Part shown: one piece after another, positions 1 through 8,982 of the stretch
Layout of the letters: every line of letters starts with the position of its first letter
Position numbering within the stretch: the first letter of the stretch is position 1
Source of the DNA: Marinobacterium sediminicola
Lineage (GTDB): Bacteria > Pseudomonadota > Gammaproteobacteria > Pseudomonadales > Balneatricaceae
Length of the DNA: 64,000 nt
Assembly: GCF_022343685.1 (NCBI RefSeq)
Contig: NZ_CP092123.1
Coordinates: 496,001 to 560,000, forward strand
Reading direction: 5' to 3'
Position numbers and translations under genes: made by a program
Notes under the pieces: model-generated
The model's database searches: none
Seen by the model: the letters and a program-made list of their open reading frames with translations, nothing else
Told to the model about the DNA's origin: nothing

Positions 1-537
1 CGTTTCGCTAATCGGCTCCATGCTGGGCCTGAACAGTCCAAAGAGTGTACCTTCCGGGAACACTCGATCGAGCCCGTGGATGTATACATAGTCGCCATCG
101 GCTTCAGCGCGGGTACTGTGAATGCGGATCAGAAGCTCTGGGGCGCCTGTGGCGAGCAGACGATAATCGGTACGCATCCGATCGATATGCCCGCTGCGCA
201 GAAGGTCTTCTGCCATTACAACGATGGGGTCAAGCGAACCCGAGTTTTGGGATTGATCCAGTAGTGTCGTGGCGTGATGTTCGGTCTGTAAGGCGTTTTC
301 CGTGGCCGTTGGCAGGCGCAGGCGAGCACCGGGCTGAAGCTGTTCTGGAGAGCGAATCTGAGGGTTGAGCGCCCATATCTCACGCCAGCGATCGGCACTG
401 CCGAGCAGTTGTGCAGAGATGGAAGAGAGACTGTCTCCCTGCTGCACGGTGTACGTGCTGCTGGCTGCCGCGCCCGCTGGTGTCATGACCAGCGTAAGGG
501 CAAGCAGCATGGCGGACCATGATGATGACGTCAGCAT
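1..537 (-). CDS. LysM-domain protein, exported (3' end beyond window)
   Basis: The frame runs 179 codons from an ATG at 537 to the window edge without a stop, so the C-terminus is missing. AAGGAG lies five bases before the ATG. Residues 1-25 look like a signal peptide ending near AGAAAS. A LysM motif follows at about 28-75 (YTVQQGDSLSSIS...LQPGARLRLP), which in this family binds peptidoglycan. The rest has no domain I recognise. It lies 58 bp downstream of a FlgP-like lipoprotein gene on the same strand, and in Vibrio-type bacteria similar genes sit in flagellar clusters. A role at the cell wall around the flagellum is therefore inferred from context only. Confidence 0.75.
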   Translation of the reverse strand, partial: MLTSSSWSAMLLALTLVMTPAGAAASSTYTVQQGDSLSSISAQLLGSADRWREIWALNPQIRSPEQLQPGARLRLPTATENALQTEHHATTLLDQSQNSGSLDPIVVMAEDLLRSGHIDRMRTDYRLLATGAPELLIRIHSTRAEADGDYVYIHGLDRVFPEGTLFGLFRPSMEPISET

Positions 538-564
538 GCAGACTCCTTGCGGTGCCGGTTTGAA

Positions 565-587
565 GAGACCTTCGCTGGGAAGGTCTC
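565..587 (-). repeat. Perfect 9-bp hairpin between the lipoprotein and LysM genes
   Basis: GAGACCTTC at 565-573 and GAAGGTCTC at 579-587 form a perfect stem with a 5-base loop. The following T tract is weak on the minus strand, so this is more likely an RNA-stabilising or attenuating hairpin between two cotranscribed genes than a full terminator. Confidence 0.5.
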
Positions 588-595
588 ATGTACAC

Positions 596-1174
596 TCAGT
601 AACGCGGTGCGAAGGATGGAGTGCTGTAAGCGCTGCCGGGTGGCAGATGCCCACCTGCGGCATGCCAACGGCGTTCCTGCTCCAGCTGCTGAAGCATACG
701 GCTACGGCTGATCTTCAGTGACATGGTGGTAACCGCCAGACCGTCGGCTTCGAATTCCTGATTGATAATGGCCGCACCCTGCACAAAGCTGTTGAGGTAG
801 GCACGCAGGCGGTCACGGTCGGCGATGAAATCATCCATTCGGGTGTCCCCGACAATATGAAGGCCTGAAACCTGCTCCGCGATTTTACGGTAGGCATCAA
901 GTTCAGAGGCACGAAGGGCCATCAGGCGCCGTTGGGCCAGACTCTCGAAAGTGCTTTTGGGAGCACCATAGCCGGTGACCTTGATGACCAGAGTGTCGTC
1001 GACCTTCGGTGAGGCATAGCTTGCCTGAGGCGCGGGTTGAGCGGGTGGCTGTTGTACCTGGACATAGGTTCTGGCGCGCGGCTCGCAGGGGTCGCAGTAG
1101 GGCGAGTATTGAGCGCAGCCAGTAATGATCAGAGCCAGACCTGCAATGGTAGTGAGCCTGAAAAGGTTGTTCAT
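596..1174 (-). CDS. FlgP-like LPP20-family outer-membrane lipoprotein
   Basis: 192 aa from the ATG at 1174; the frame stays open further upstream, but only this start puts a signal peptide first. The N-terminus has a hydrophobic stretch ending in a lipobox (ITGC, Cys near residue 20), so the protein should be lipidated. The body, with KVTGYGAP followed by a helix rich in RRLMALRASELDAYRKIAEQV, matches the LPP20/FlgP family. FlgP is an outer-membrane lipoprotein that supports the sheathed or H-ring-bearing flagellar motor in Vibrio. The downstream LysM gene fits a flagellar or envelope cluster continuing past the window edge. The family is fairly sure; the flagellar role is inferred. Confidence 0.7.
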   Translation of the reverse strand: MNNLFRLTTIAGLALIITGCAQYSPYCDPCEPRARTYVQVQQPPAQPAPQASYASPKVDDTLVIKVTGYGAPKSTFESLAQRRLMALRASELDAYRKIAEQVSGLHIVGDTRMDDFIADRDRLRAYLNSFVQGAAIINQEFEADGLAVTTMSLKISRSRMLQQLEQERRWHAAGGHLPPGSAYSTPSFAPRY

Positions 1175-1263
1175 AAGCCAAAAAGTCCTTGTCGACGCCT
1201 GAAAGGGCTGTATCCGGTCGTTGCTATAGCACCTATATCGGTGCAAAAAGACGCTACTTTAGC

Positions 1264-1302
1264 AAAAAATGCCGAGCGTCTCCCGGGGGAGACGCTTTTA
1301 TT
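1264..1302. terminator. Bidirectional intrinsic terminator after glnD
   Basis: AGCGTCTCCC at 1275-1284 pairs with GGGAGACGCT at 1287-1296. A T-rich tract follows on the plus side, and on the minus side six T come four bases after the stem. It separates glnD from the lipoprotein gene. Confidence 0.75.
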
Positions 1303-1317
1303 TTTGCAGGTGTGGCC

Positions 1318-4011
1318 TCAATGAATATGCTGGTCCAGCTGGTCACAGATCGACTGTTGCAGGCGGCGGCACAGCTCAGGGTCGCTGATTGGCTGATTCT
1401 GGCTGTCAGTGATGAAAAAGAAATCCTCGACGCGTTCGCCGATGCTGGAAATTTTGGCCTTGCGAACCGAAATTCCGAACTCGACAAAGATGCGCCCGAT
1501 GCGCGCCAGCAGTCCCGGGCGGTCAGGTGTGATTACCTCCAGTACTGTTTGCTGTGCAACCGGATCGTTGCTCAAGGTCAGGCGTGTCGGTGTCGTGAAT
1601 AGCTTCAGCTGGCGCGGTACCCTGCGTTGAATTATCTCAGGGTAGTCTTCCGGATCATCCAGCTCTTCGGTCAGATGTCGCTGAATATTCGCCAGATACT
1701 CGGGGTTCTCGGACAATGGCTGGTTATCTTCAGTCAACACCGTGTAGGTGTTCAGGGTGCGACCGTGATCGGTCAGAATGATGCGCGCATCCTGAATGTT
1801 CAGGTTGAGTTGATCCATTGCCGCCACGGTAGCCGGGAAGAGGGTGGGCAGATCCTCGCTGTAAATGAAGATCTCGGTGGCGCCTTCAAACACCCGATAG
1901 GAAGTCTTACGGATCAGCACCAGAGGTAGCGGGCTGTCACCATGCTCCAGAATCGCCTGAGTATGCCAGGCGATGTTATGGGCATCTTCGCGCAGGAAGT
2001 AGTCATCGCCAAGCAATGACCAGTAATCGAGCACATCCTGCTCGCGAACCCCCTTGCGGGCCAGCAGCAACATGGCCTCATGCTGAACCTGTTCGATGCG
2101 GTCTTCCTTGTTGATCGGGTTTTCCAGGCCGCGACGCAAAGCGCGCTTGGTTTCCATATACAACTGGCGTAGCAGGGTCGCGCGCCAGTTGTTCCACAGA
2201 GTGTTGTTGGTCGCGTTGATGTCGGCCACGGTCAGCACATAGAGATAGTCGAGGTGGACCAGATCGCGGACTTCCATGGCGAAGCTGTGGATAACCTCAG
2301 GGTCTGAGATGTCACGGCGCTGGGCAGTCATCGACATTTTCAGGTGGTTGCGAACCAGCCAGGCGACCAGGTGGGTATCCCATTTGCCCAGGTGGTGGCG
2401 GCGACAGAAGTCCACAACATCTTCGGCGCCGAGTTCGGAGTGGTCGCCACCACGCCCCTTGGCGATATCATGATAGAGGCCTGCAATGTAGAGCAGTTCA
2501 ATCTTGGGCAGCTGGTTGACAATCCGGTGCGCGATGGAGAATTGCTCGCGGTATTCTCTGTGACGGAACTGGCGCATTTTCTGGATCACTTTCAGGGTAT
2601 GCGCGTCGACGGTGTAAATATGGAAGAGGTCGTGCTGCATCTGGCCAACGATCTTGCCGAATTCGGGCAGATAGCGTCCCAGGATACCGTAGCGGTTCAT
2701 GCGTTTAAGCTCTGTCGAAACCCCTTCCGGTGAACGCAGCAGTTCCATGAACAGGGAGGTGTTGCGGATGTCATGGCGAAATTCGTCATCGATCAGATGA
2801 CGGTGATCGCGCACCAGGCGGATGGTAGACGCGCGGACACCCTTGATTTCCGGGTGCTGGGCCATGAGCACAAACAGCTCCATGATGGCGAACGGATGGT
2901 GTTCGAACACCTTGTCATAAACGGCTTCGAGGAAATCGTTACGGACCTGGAAACGGTTGTTCAGCGGTCGGATGCTTTGCTTGTCATCGATGCGCAGGAT
3001 GGCTTCATCGAAATGCTGCAGCAGCATGTCGTTGAACTCGGACATCGCCATGGCGACCCGATAGTATTTGCTCATGAACTGTTCAACGGCGAGAGCGCCT
3101 TCCTGGTCTTCATACCCGAAATAGGACGCCAGGGTGCGCTGATGGTCGAACAGCAGCCGGTCTTCGCGCCGCTTGCAGAGCATGTGCAAAGCGTAGCGCA
3201 CGGTCCACAGGTACAGTTCGCCCTTGTTCAGGGTGTCCAGCTCGGACTCGGTGACAAAGCCGTGGTCGACCAGATCTCGAATATAGGTGGCGCCGAAATG
3301 GCGTTTGGCGACCCAGCCGACCGTCTGGATATCCCGAAGTCCACCAGGGGAGGCCTTGAGGTTAGGCTCCAGGTTGTATTCGGTGTTGTTGGTTTTTTCG
3401 TGTCGCTCTTTCTGCTCGGCCAGCTTGGCCTTGAAAAACTCCTTGTCGGTCCAGGCACCCTCGGACGTAACCCGATTGTACATTTCCAGTTGCAGGGTCG
3501 GATCGCCGCAAATGGTGCGTGACTCGATAAGGTTGGTTGCAATGGTGATATCGTTGCGAGCCTCGTCGTAGCATTCGTCGATGGTTCGCACACTGGATCC
3601 CAGGTCGAGACTGATATCCCAGAGCAGGGTCAGAAAGCCGCTGATGCTGTCCTGCCAGTCGGCCGGTTCGACCTGATCAAACAGCAGCAGGATGTCCACA
3701 TCGGAATAGGGGTGCAGCTCGCCGCGACCATAACCGCCGACCGCGACCAGAGCGGCCTGCTCGGCCGGTGGCCAGGTGAACTGTTCCCAGGCGAGCTGCA
3801 GAATGCAGTCGAGAATCCAGGCACGGCCATAAATCAGCCTGCGGATGTCCTCGCCTTGTCGGAAAGCCTCATCCATGCGGGACTGGGCATCCTTGAGTGC
3901 CTGCTTGAGCACTTTAATGACCGGCTGATCACCGGCCTTGAGGCTGGCTTGAATCTCCTGACTGTCGAAAAGCTCAGGAACGGCTGCGAGCGGTTGAACG
4001 GTGCGGGTCAT
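1318..4011 (-). CDS. glnD: Bifunctional PII uridylyltransferase/uridylyl-removing enzyme
   Basis: 897 aa, the usual GlnD length. GlnD senses glutamine, uridylylates PII proteins when nitrogen is short and removes UMP when it is plentiful. The nucleotidyltransferase signature GGYGRGELHPYSDVD sits at about 92-106, with the two catalytic aspartates at its end. An HD hydrolase domain with GLYHDIAKGRGGDHS lies near 510, and two ACT domains at the C-terminus (about 705-780 and 815-890, with TPDRPGLLARIG) would bind glutamine. It starts 20 bp after the map stop on the same strand, the common map-glnD order, so the two are probably cotranscribed. Confidence 0.97.
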   Translation of the reverse strand: MTRTVQPLAAVPELFDSQEIQASLKAGDQPVIKVLKQALKDAQSRMDEAFRQGEDIRRLIYGRAWILDCILQLAWEQFTWPPAEQAALVAVGGYGRGELHPYSDVDILLLFDQVEPADWQDSISGFLTLLWDISLDLGSSVRTIDECYDEARNDITIATNLIESRTICGDPTLQLEMYNRVTSEGAWTDKEFFKAKLAEQKERHEKTNNTEYNLEPNLKASPGGLRDIQTVGWVAKRHFGATYIRDLVDHGFVTESELDTLNKGELYLWTVRYALHMLCKRREDRLLFDHQRTLASYFGYEDQEGALAVEQFMSKYYRVAMAMSEFNDMLLQHFDEAILRIDDKQSIRPLNNRFQVRNDFLEAVYDKVFEHHPFAIMELFVLMAQHPEIKGVRASTIRLVRDHRHLIDDEFRHDIRNTSLFMELLRSPEGVSTELKRMNRYGILGRYLPEFGKIVGQMQHDLFHIYTVDAHTLKVIQKMRQFRHREYREQFSIAHRIVNQLPKIELLYIAGLYHDIAKGRGGDHSELGAEDVVDFCRRHHLGKWDTHLVAWLVRNHLKMSMTAQRRDISDPEVIHSFAMEVRDLVHLDYLYVLTVADINATNNTLWNNWRATLLRQLYMETKRALRRGLENPINKEDRIEQVQHEAMLLLARKGVREQDVLDYWSLLGDDYFLREDAHNIAWHTQAILEHGDSPLPLVLIRKTSYRVFEGATEIFIYSEDLPTLFPATVAAMDQLNLNIQDARIILTDHGRTLNTYTVLTEDNQPLSENPEYLANIQRHLTEELDDPEDYPEIIQRRVPRQLKLFTTPTRLTLSNDPVAQQTVLEVITPDRPGLLARIGRIFVEFGISVRKAKISSIGERVEDFFFITDSQNQPISDPELCRRLQQSICDQLDQHIH

Positions 4012-4031
4012 GCCAGTGCTCTCTGTCAGGC

Positions 4032-4805
4032 TCAGTTGGACATTTCTTCCTTGCGCAGGGTGAGGATCTCGTAACCGTCGGCGGTGACCAGAACCTCATG
4101 TTCCCACTGCGCTGAAAGGCGCCGGTCGGCCGTTTCCACGGTCCAGCCGTCGCGCTTGTTCAGTTTTACATGGCGCTTGCCGGCATTGATCATCGGTTCG
4201 ATGGTGAAAATCATGCCTTCTTTAAGCTCTTCGCCGGTCCCTGCCTTACCGTAGTGCAGTACCTGAGGGTCTTCATGGAACTCGGCGCCGATGCCGTGGC
4301 CACAGTATTCCCGCACCACGGTGTAATGGTTGCTCTCGGCGTGCTGCTGGATTGCCGCGGCAATATCACCCAGGCGAGCCCCCGGACGTACCTGCTCGAT
4401 ACCCTTGAACATGCACTCGCGGGTCACCTCACAAAGACGCTTGGCGTGAGGCGCGACGTCACCAACATAAAACATTTTGCTGGTATCGCCATGGTAACCG
4501 TCCTTGATGACGGTGATATCGACATTGATGATGTCACCGCTTTTCAGTTTCTTGTCGTTGGGAATGCCGTGGCAGACAACCTGATTGACTGAAGTGCAAA
4601 TGGACTTGGGGAAGCCGTGGTAGTTCAGCGGAGCAGGAATGGCGCCCTGCTCATTGACAATGTAGTCGTGGCAGATCTGATTCAGTTCGTTGGTGGTGAC
4701 GCCCGGCTTGACGTAGGGTTCGATCATTTCCAGAACCTCGGCCGCCAAACGGCCGGCTACGCGCATCTTGTCGATTTCTTCGGGGGTCTTGATCTTGATA
4801 GTCAT
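4032..4805 (-). CDS. map: Methionine aminopeptidase, type I
   Basis: 257 aa from the ATG at 4805. A longer frame exists upstream, but the family N-terminus (TIKIKTPEEIDKMRVAG) fixes this start. The enzyme removes the initiator methionine from nascent proteins. The pita-bread fold metal ligands are visible: Asp96 (NVDIT), Asp107 (HGDTSKMF), His near 170 (HGIGAEFHEDP), Glu near 203 (TIEPM) and Glu near 234 (WEHEV). His79 lines the active site. It is divergent from rpsB across about 275 bp, a map/rpsB arrangement conserved across proteobacteria. Confidence 0.97.
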   Translation of the reverse strand: MTIKIKTPEEIDKMRVAGRLAAEVLEMIEPYVKPGVTTNELNQICHDYIVNEQGAIPAPLNYHGFPKSICTSVNQVVCHGIPNDKKLKSGDIINVDITVIKDGYHGDTSKMFYVGDVAPHAKRLCEVTRECMFKGIEQVRPGARLGDIAAAIQQHAESNHYTVVREYCGHGIGAEFHEDPQVLHYGKAGTGEELKEGMIFTIEPMINAGKRHVKLNKRDGWTVETADRRLSAQWEHEVLVTADGYEILTLRKEEMSN

Positions 4806-4907
4806 AAGTACTCGGCTTGTCGAAACGGGGTAAGTCGCACGCAAACTGCGTGAGCGTCAGCTAGACTTGCATTGTATCGAAAGCGGGCGTCAGGCGCCAA
4901 AGGGCGC

Positions 4908-4936
4908 TTCAAAAAGTGCCGCTGCTGTGGTATAAA
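4908..4936 (+). promoter_or_regulatory. Probable sigma-70 promoter of rpsB-tsf
   Basis: TTCAAA at 4908-4913 and TATAAA at 4931-4936 are 17 bp apart. Transcription would start near 4943, giving a 5' leader of about 138 nt. Confidence 0.6.
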
Positions 4937-4942
4937 TCGCGC

Positions 4943-5080
4943 TCCCGAAAGAGGCGCTTGTGCGGCTCTGAATTTAATCAACTGAAAACACACACGTATC
5001 GTCACATGCGTCCTGGGTGCCGCCATGCGGTTGGGCGATGGGATATGTGGAGGTTATAACCCGTTAGAGGAAAGACCACA
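4943..5080 (+). promoter_or_regulatory. Long rpsB 5' leader, candidate S2 autoregulatory RNA
   Basis: About 138 nt separate the predicted start site from the rpsB ATG, ending in AGAGGAAAG just before it. In gammaproteobacteria the rpsB leader is a structured element through which S2 represses rpsB-tsf. Position and length fit; I did not derive a secondary structure. Confidence 0.4.
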
Positions 5081-5818
5081 ATGGCTAAAGTTTCTATGCG
5101 CGACCTGCTGAAAGCAGGTGTTCACTTCGGTCACCAGACCCGTTACTGGAACCCGAAAATGTCCAAGTACATCTTCGGTGCGCGTAACAAGATCCATATC
5201 ATCAACCTGGAACACACCCTGCCGGCGCTGAACAACGCTCTGGATGTGGTTCAGAACATGGCCAGCAACAAGAACAAGATCATGTTCGTCGGCACCAAGC
5301 GTGCTGCCGCTAAGGTGATCAAAGAGGAAGCCGCTCGCGCTGGCATGCCTTACGTTAACCACCGCTGGTTGGGTGGTATGCTGACCAACTACAAGACCAT
5401 CCGTCAGTCTATCCGTCGTCTGCGTGAGCTTGAGACTCAGTCTCAGGACGGCACCTTCGAAAAACTGACCAAGAAAGAAGCTCTGATGCGCACCCGTGAA
5501 ATGGAGAAGCTGGAGCTGTCTATCGGCGGTATCAAGGACATGGGCGGCCTGCCGGACGCGCTGTTCGTAATCGACGTTGACCACGAGCGTATCGCTATCA
5601 ACGAAGCCAACAAGCTGGGTATCCCGGTTATTGGTGTTGTTGATACCAACAGCAACCCGGACGGCATCGATCACGTTATCCCGGGTAACGACGATGCTCT
5701 GCGTGCAATCCAGATCTACGTGAAGTCTGTTGCAGACGCTTGCGTAGAAGGTGCCGCTGCCAACGCTGGCGACAAGGGCGAGTTCGTTGAAGTTGACGCT
5801 GAGGAAGCGGCCCAGTAA
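5081..5818 (+). CDS. rpsB: 30S ribosomal protein S2
   Basis: 245 aa, typical of S2, starting [20 protein letters not shown] with the family signature [13 protein letters not shown]. Later conserved blocks are visible ([43 protein letters not shown]). S2 binds the neck of the 30S subunit late in assembly and helps S1 bind. The SD GAGGAAAG is strong. Codon use is strongly biased to translationally preferred codons, as expected. It is followed by an intrinsic hairpin and then tsf, the conserved rpsB-tsf pair. Confidence 0.99.
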   Translation: MAKVSMRDLLKAGVHFGHQTRYWNPKMSKYIFGARNKIHIINLEHTLPALNNALDVVQNMASNKNKIMFVGTKRAAAKVIKEEAARAGMPYVNHRWLGGMLTNYKTIRQSIRRLRELETQSQDGTFEKLTKKEALMRTREMEKLELSIGGIKDMGGLPDALFVIDVDHERIAINEANKLGIPVIGVVDTNSNPDGIDHVIPGNDDALRAIQIYVKSVADACVEGAAANAGDKGEFVEVDAEEAAQ

Positions 5819-5859
5819 TCGGGCTGACAACTTGAGTCGATAGTCTTGAACGGATTTTG

Positions 5860-5886
5860 AAAGGGGGGCCTGGCTCCCCTTTTTTG
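5860..5886 (+). terminator. Intrinsic terminator/attenuator between rpsB and tsf
   Basis: AAAGGGG and CCCCTTT form a stem around GGCCTGGCT, followed by TTTTTT. It sits within the rpsB-tsf operon, so it probably lets only part of the transcription through and sets S2 above EF-Ts. Confidence 0.7.
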
Positions 5887-5922
5887 AATTTGAATTAGAG
5901 CATTAATAGAGAGGAATGCGAC

Positions 5923-6783
5923 ATGGCGAATATCTCTGCAGCGATGGTTAAAGAACTGCGTGAGCGTACCGGCCTGGGCATGATGGAGTGCAAAAAGGCA
6001 CTGGTTGAAGCTGAAGGTGACATCGAAAAAGCGATCGATGATCTGCGCAAGTCTTCTGGTATGAAGGCTGCCAAGAAGGCTGGCCGTACTGCTGCTGATG
6101 GTGTCGTTGCCGTTAAAGTTGCTGACGACAACAGCTTTGCAATTGCCGTTGAAGTCAACTCCGAAACCGACTTCGTTGCTCGTGACGATAACTTCCTGGG
6201 CTTCGTGAACACCGTTCTGGAGAAAGCTTTCGCTGACAAGGCAACTGATGTTGCTGCTCTGATGGCTGGTGAGCTCGAGTCTGCTCGTGAAGCGCTGGTG
6301 CAGAAAATCGGTGAAAACATCACCGTTCGTCGCCTGATGCTGGTTGAAGGTGATGTGGTTGATGCGTATGTCCACAGCAACAACCGTCTGGCTGCTCTGG
6401 TAGCGCTGAAAGGCGGTAACGCTGACGTGGCTCGTGATGTTGCCATGCACGTGACTGCGGTTAACCCGCGCGTTACCCGTCCGGAGGAAATGCCGGAAGA
6501 AGAGCTGGTGCGTGAGAAAGAAATCATCATGGCTCAGCCGGATATGGAAGGCAAGCCGCAGGAAATCAAGGAAAAAATGGCTGGTGGCCGCATCAAGAAG
6601 TTCCTGGCTGAAAACAGCCTGGTTGAGCAGCCGTTCGTCAAGAATCCTGAGCAGACTGTTGGTCAGGTAGCCAAGGAAGCCGGTGCGGAAGTCGTATCTT
6701 TCGTACGTGTTGCTGTTGGCGAAGGTATCGAAGTCGAGCAGAAAGACTTCGCTGCTGAAGTTGCAGAACAGCTGAAGAAGTAA
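5923..6783 (+). CDS. tsf: Translation elongation factor Ts
   Basis: 286 aa. EF-Ts is the nucleotide exchange factor that releases GDP from EF-Tu. An N-terminal UBA-like segment ([25 protein letters not shown], about 8-32) and the core signature [12 protein letters not shown] (about 79-90) that contacts the EF-Tu nucleotide site are both present. The start follows AGAGAGGAATG. Codon bias is high. Length and order (rpsB-tsf-pyrH-frr) match the family norm. Confidence 0.99.
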   Translation: MANISAAMVKELRERTGLGMMECKKALVEAEGDIEKAIDDLRKSSGMKAAKKAGRTAADGVVAVKVADDNSFAIAVEVNSETDFVARDDNFLGFVNTVLEKAFADKATDVAALMAGELESAREALVQKIGENITVRRLMLVEGDVVDAYVHSNNRLAALVALKGGNADVARDVAMHVTAVNPRVTRPEEMPEEELVREKEIIMAQPDMEGKPQEIKEKMAGGRIKKFLAENSLVEQPFVKNPEQTVGQVAKEAGAEVVSFVRVAVGEGIEVEQKDFAAEVAEQLKK

Positions 6784-6800
6784 TCGGCTGCTGCCCTTTC

Positions 6801-6825
6801 GACTGGGCATTTCATATGCCCAGTC
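6801..6825. repeat. Perfect 10-bp inverted repeat between tsf and pyrH
   Basis: GACTGGGCAT and ATGCCCAGTC flank a TTCAT loop. No T tract follows, so this is not a standard intrinsic terminator. It may protect the 3' end of the tsf mRNA or be a weak pause site. Confidence 0.5.
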
Positions 6826-6875
6826 GCCTGCATTCCTGCTACACTTTTTGCCATTTCGTCTGTGCGGAGAAAATC

Positions 6876-7631
6876 ATGCCTGCCCCTGAAAAACAGTCCA
6901 GATACAAGCGGCTCCTGCTGAAACTGAGCGGTGAGGCCCTGATGGGTGATGAAAACTTCGGGATTGATCCCAAGGTTTTGAATCGTATGGCGCTCGAGAT
7001 CGGGCAGCTGGTGGGGATTGGTGTCCAGGTCGGAATGGTGATCGGCGGTGGTAACCTGTTTCGTGGCGCGGCGCTGAGTGCAGCCGGGCTGGATCGGGTG
7101 ACCGGCGATCATATGGGTATGCTGGCTACAGTGATGAATGCCCTGGCCATGCGTGATGCCCTTGAACGTTGTAATATCGCTACCCGTGTCATGTCGGCCA
7201 TCCCGATGAGCGGTGTGGTTGACCAGTATGACCGCCGCAACGCCATGCGCTACCTGAATCAGGGTGATGTGGTAATTTTTGCAGCGGGTACCGGTAATCC
7301 TTTCTTTACCACTGACTCGGCAGCCTGTCTGCGTGGCATTGAGATCGAGGCTGATGTGGTATTGAAGGCGACCAAAGTGGATGGTGTTTATACCGCTGAT
7401 CCAGTGAAAGATCCGACCGCCACCCGCTATACGCGCCTCACTTTCGATGAAGTGTTGGAAAAGCAGTTGGGTGTGATGGATATGACGGCGATCTGCCTGA
7501 CCCGGGATCATGACATGCCGGTGCGCGTGTTTAACATGAACAAGCATGGTGCGCTGGTCAATCTGGTGGTTGGTGGTGACGAAGGAACTCTGATTGATAG
7601 CGGCTCTACAGCTGGAGAACTCGATGATTAA
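6876..7631 (+). CDS. pyrH: UMP kinase
   Basis: 251 aa from the ATG at 6876. An in-frame upstream ATG at 6816 would add 20 residues not found in the family, and CGGAGA precedes the chosen start. The enzyme phosphorylates UMP to UDP in pyrimidine synthesis and is a hexameric amino-acid-kinase fold. Visible motifs are [15 protein letters not shown] at the N-terminus, the glycine loop [11 protein letters not shown] and the C-terminal [15 protein letters not shown] and FNMNKHGAL. Its stop overlaps the frr start by 8 bp, so translation is probably coupled. Confidence 0.98.
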   Translation: MPAPEKQSRYKRLLLKLSGEALMGDENFGIDPKVLNRMALEIGQLVGIGVQVGMVIGGGNLFRGAALSAAGLDRVTGDHMGMLATVMNALAMRDALERCNIATRVMSAIPMSGVVDQYDRRNAMRYLNQGDVVIFAAGTGNPFFTTDSAACLRGIEIEADVVLKATKVDGVYTADPVKDPTATRYTRLTFDEVLEKQLGVMDMTAICLTRDHDMPVRVFNMNKHGALVNLVVGGDEGTLIDSGSTAGELDD

Positions 7632-8181
7632 TGAGATTGTGAGCGATGCGGACAGCCGCATGCAGAAAAGTGTCGAAGCCCTGGTAGAAAACTTCAAGAA
7701 GATCCGGACCGGACGTGCTCATCCGAGCATTCTGGATACGATCACCGTTTCCTACTATGGCTCGGATGTGCCCATTCAGCAGGTTGCCAACGTGTCCGTT
7801 GAGGATGCGCGCACGCTGACCATCATTCCCTGGGAAAAGAAGGTGGTGAGTGATATCGAGCGGGCGATTCACAAGTCTGATCTGGGTCTGAATCCCAGCA
7901 CCAATGGTGATGTCATTCGTGTACCCATGCCGCCTCTGACCGAAGAAACCCGTAAGGGCTATATTCGCCAGGCACGCACCGAGGCTGAGGGTGCTCGTGT
8001 AGCGATCCGTAACATTCGCCGTGATGCCAATGGCGATATCAAGGATCTGCTGAAGGAAAAGGAAATCACTGAAGACGATAGCCGTCGCGGTGAAGATCAG
8101 GTGCAGAAACTGACCGACAAGTTTGTGGCTGAAGTCGACAAACTGCTCGCTCAGAAAGAAACGGACCTGATGGAAATCTAA
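7624..8181 (+). CDS. frr: Ribosome recycling factor
   Basis: 185 aa, exactly the usual size, from the ATG at 7624 inside the end of pyrH (ATGATTAA overlap); a longer frame starts upstream but adds a non-family N-terminus. With EF-G, RRF splits the post-termination ribosome. The three-helix bundle regions are recognisable ([24 protein letters not shown]-type beta segment; [32 protein letters not shown]). Its place in pyrH-frr-uppS is canonical. Confidence 0.98.
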   Translation: MINEIVSDADSRMQKSVEALVENFKKIRTGRAHPSILDTITVSYYGSDVPIQQVANVSVEDARTLTIIPWEKKVVSDIERAIHKSDLGLNPSTNGDVIRVPMPPLTEETRKGYIRQARTEAEGARVAIRNIRRDANGDIKDLLKEKEITEDDSRRGEDQVQKLTDKFVAEVDKLLAQKETDLMEI

Positions 8182-8189
8182 ACTGACAG

Positions 8190-8206
8190 GCGGGGCCTGG
8201 CCCCGC
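8190..8206. repeat. GC-rich hairpin between frr and uppS
   Basis: GCGGGGC and GCCCCGC flank a CTG loop just after the frr stop. No T tract follows; it may shape mRNA stability or pausing. Confidence 0.4.
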
Positions 8207-8217
8207 AACGGATCTGC

Positions 8218-8982
8218 ATGACTTCTGAGCACCAGCTGATTATCCCTCCGGGGCGCTCCATGCCCCGTCACATCGCGATCATCATGGATGGCAACAACCG
8301 TTGGGCCAAAGAACGACGCTTGCCGGGGCTCGCAGGGCATAAAGCGGGCGTCAACAGCGTTCGAGCCGTGATTGAGGGCTGTGTTGAACAGGGGGTCGAA
8401 GCGTTGACCCTGTTTGCATTCAGTAGTGAAAACTGGAAGCGGCCGGCGCTTGAAGTCAAAGGGTTGATGCAGTTGTTCATGCGTGCGCTGGAACATGAAG
8501 TGCGCAAGCTTCACCGTCACAATATTCGTCTGCGGATTGTGGGGGATCTGAGTCGTTTCAGTCCCGAGTTGCAGAAGCGGATTCGTGACGCGGAAGAACT
8601 CACGGCGGGTAATACCGGTTTGGCGCTCAATATTGCAGCGAACTATGGTGGTCGCTGGGATATTGTACAGGCGGCACGCAGTTTGGCTCAGCGCTGTGTG
8701 GATGGTGAGCTTGATCCGGCTGATATCACCGAAGACCTGTTCAACGAACAGGTTTCCCTTGCTGACCTGGCACCTCCAGATCTGTGTATTCGCACCGGAG
8801 GTGAACAGCGGATCAGCAATTTCCTGATCTGGCAGTTTGCCTACACCGAGTTCTATTTCAGCGACTGCTTCTGGCCTGACTTTGATAAGGCTGAACTATT
8901 TGCTGCGCTGCAGTCATTTCTGACCCGTGAACGCCGTTTTGGGCGTACCAGTGAGCAGTTGGAGGCCGATAAACGGTGTTGA
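8218..8982 (+). CDS. uppS: Undecaprenyl (di-trans,poly-cis) diphosphate synthase
   Basis: 254 aa cis-prenyltransferase that condenses IPP units onto farnesyl-PP to make the C55 carrier for peptidoglycan and O-antigen. The active-site block MDGNNRWAK has the catalytic Asp at about 24. The second signature is RTGGEQRISNFLIWQ, followed by EFYFSDCFWPDF. It overlaps cdsA by 7 bp. It needs IPP, yet the MEP genes that normally lie nearby in this gene order (ispC, ispD, ispF) are absent here. Confidence 0.98.
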   Translation: MTSEHQLIIPPGRSMPRHIAIIMDGNNRWAKERRLPGLAGHKAGVNSVRAVIEGCVEQGVEALTLFAFSSENWKRPALEVKGLMQLFMRALEHEVRKLHRHNIRLRIVGDLSRFSPELQKRIRDAEELTAGNTGLALNIAANYGGRWDIVQAARSLAQRCVDGELDPADITEDLFNEQVSLADLAPPDLCIRTGGEQRISNFLIWQFAYTEFYFSDCFWPDFDKAELFAALQSFLTRERRFGRTSEQLEADKRC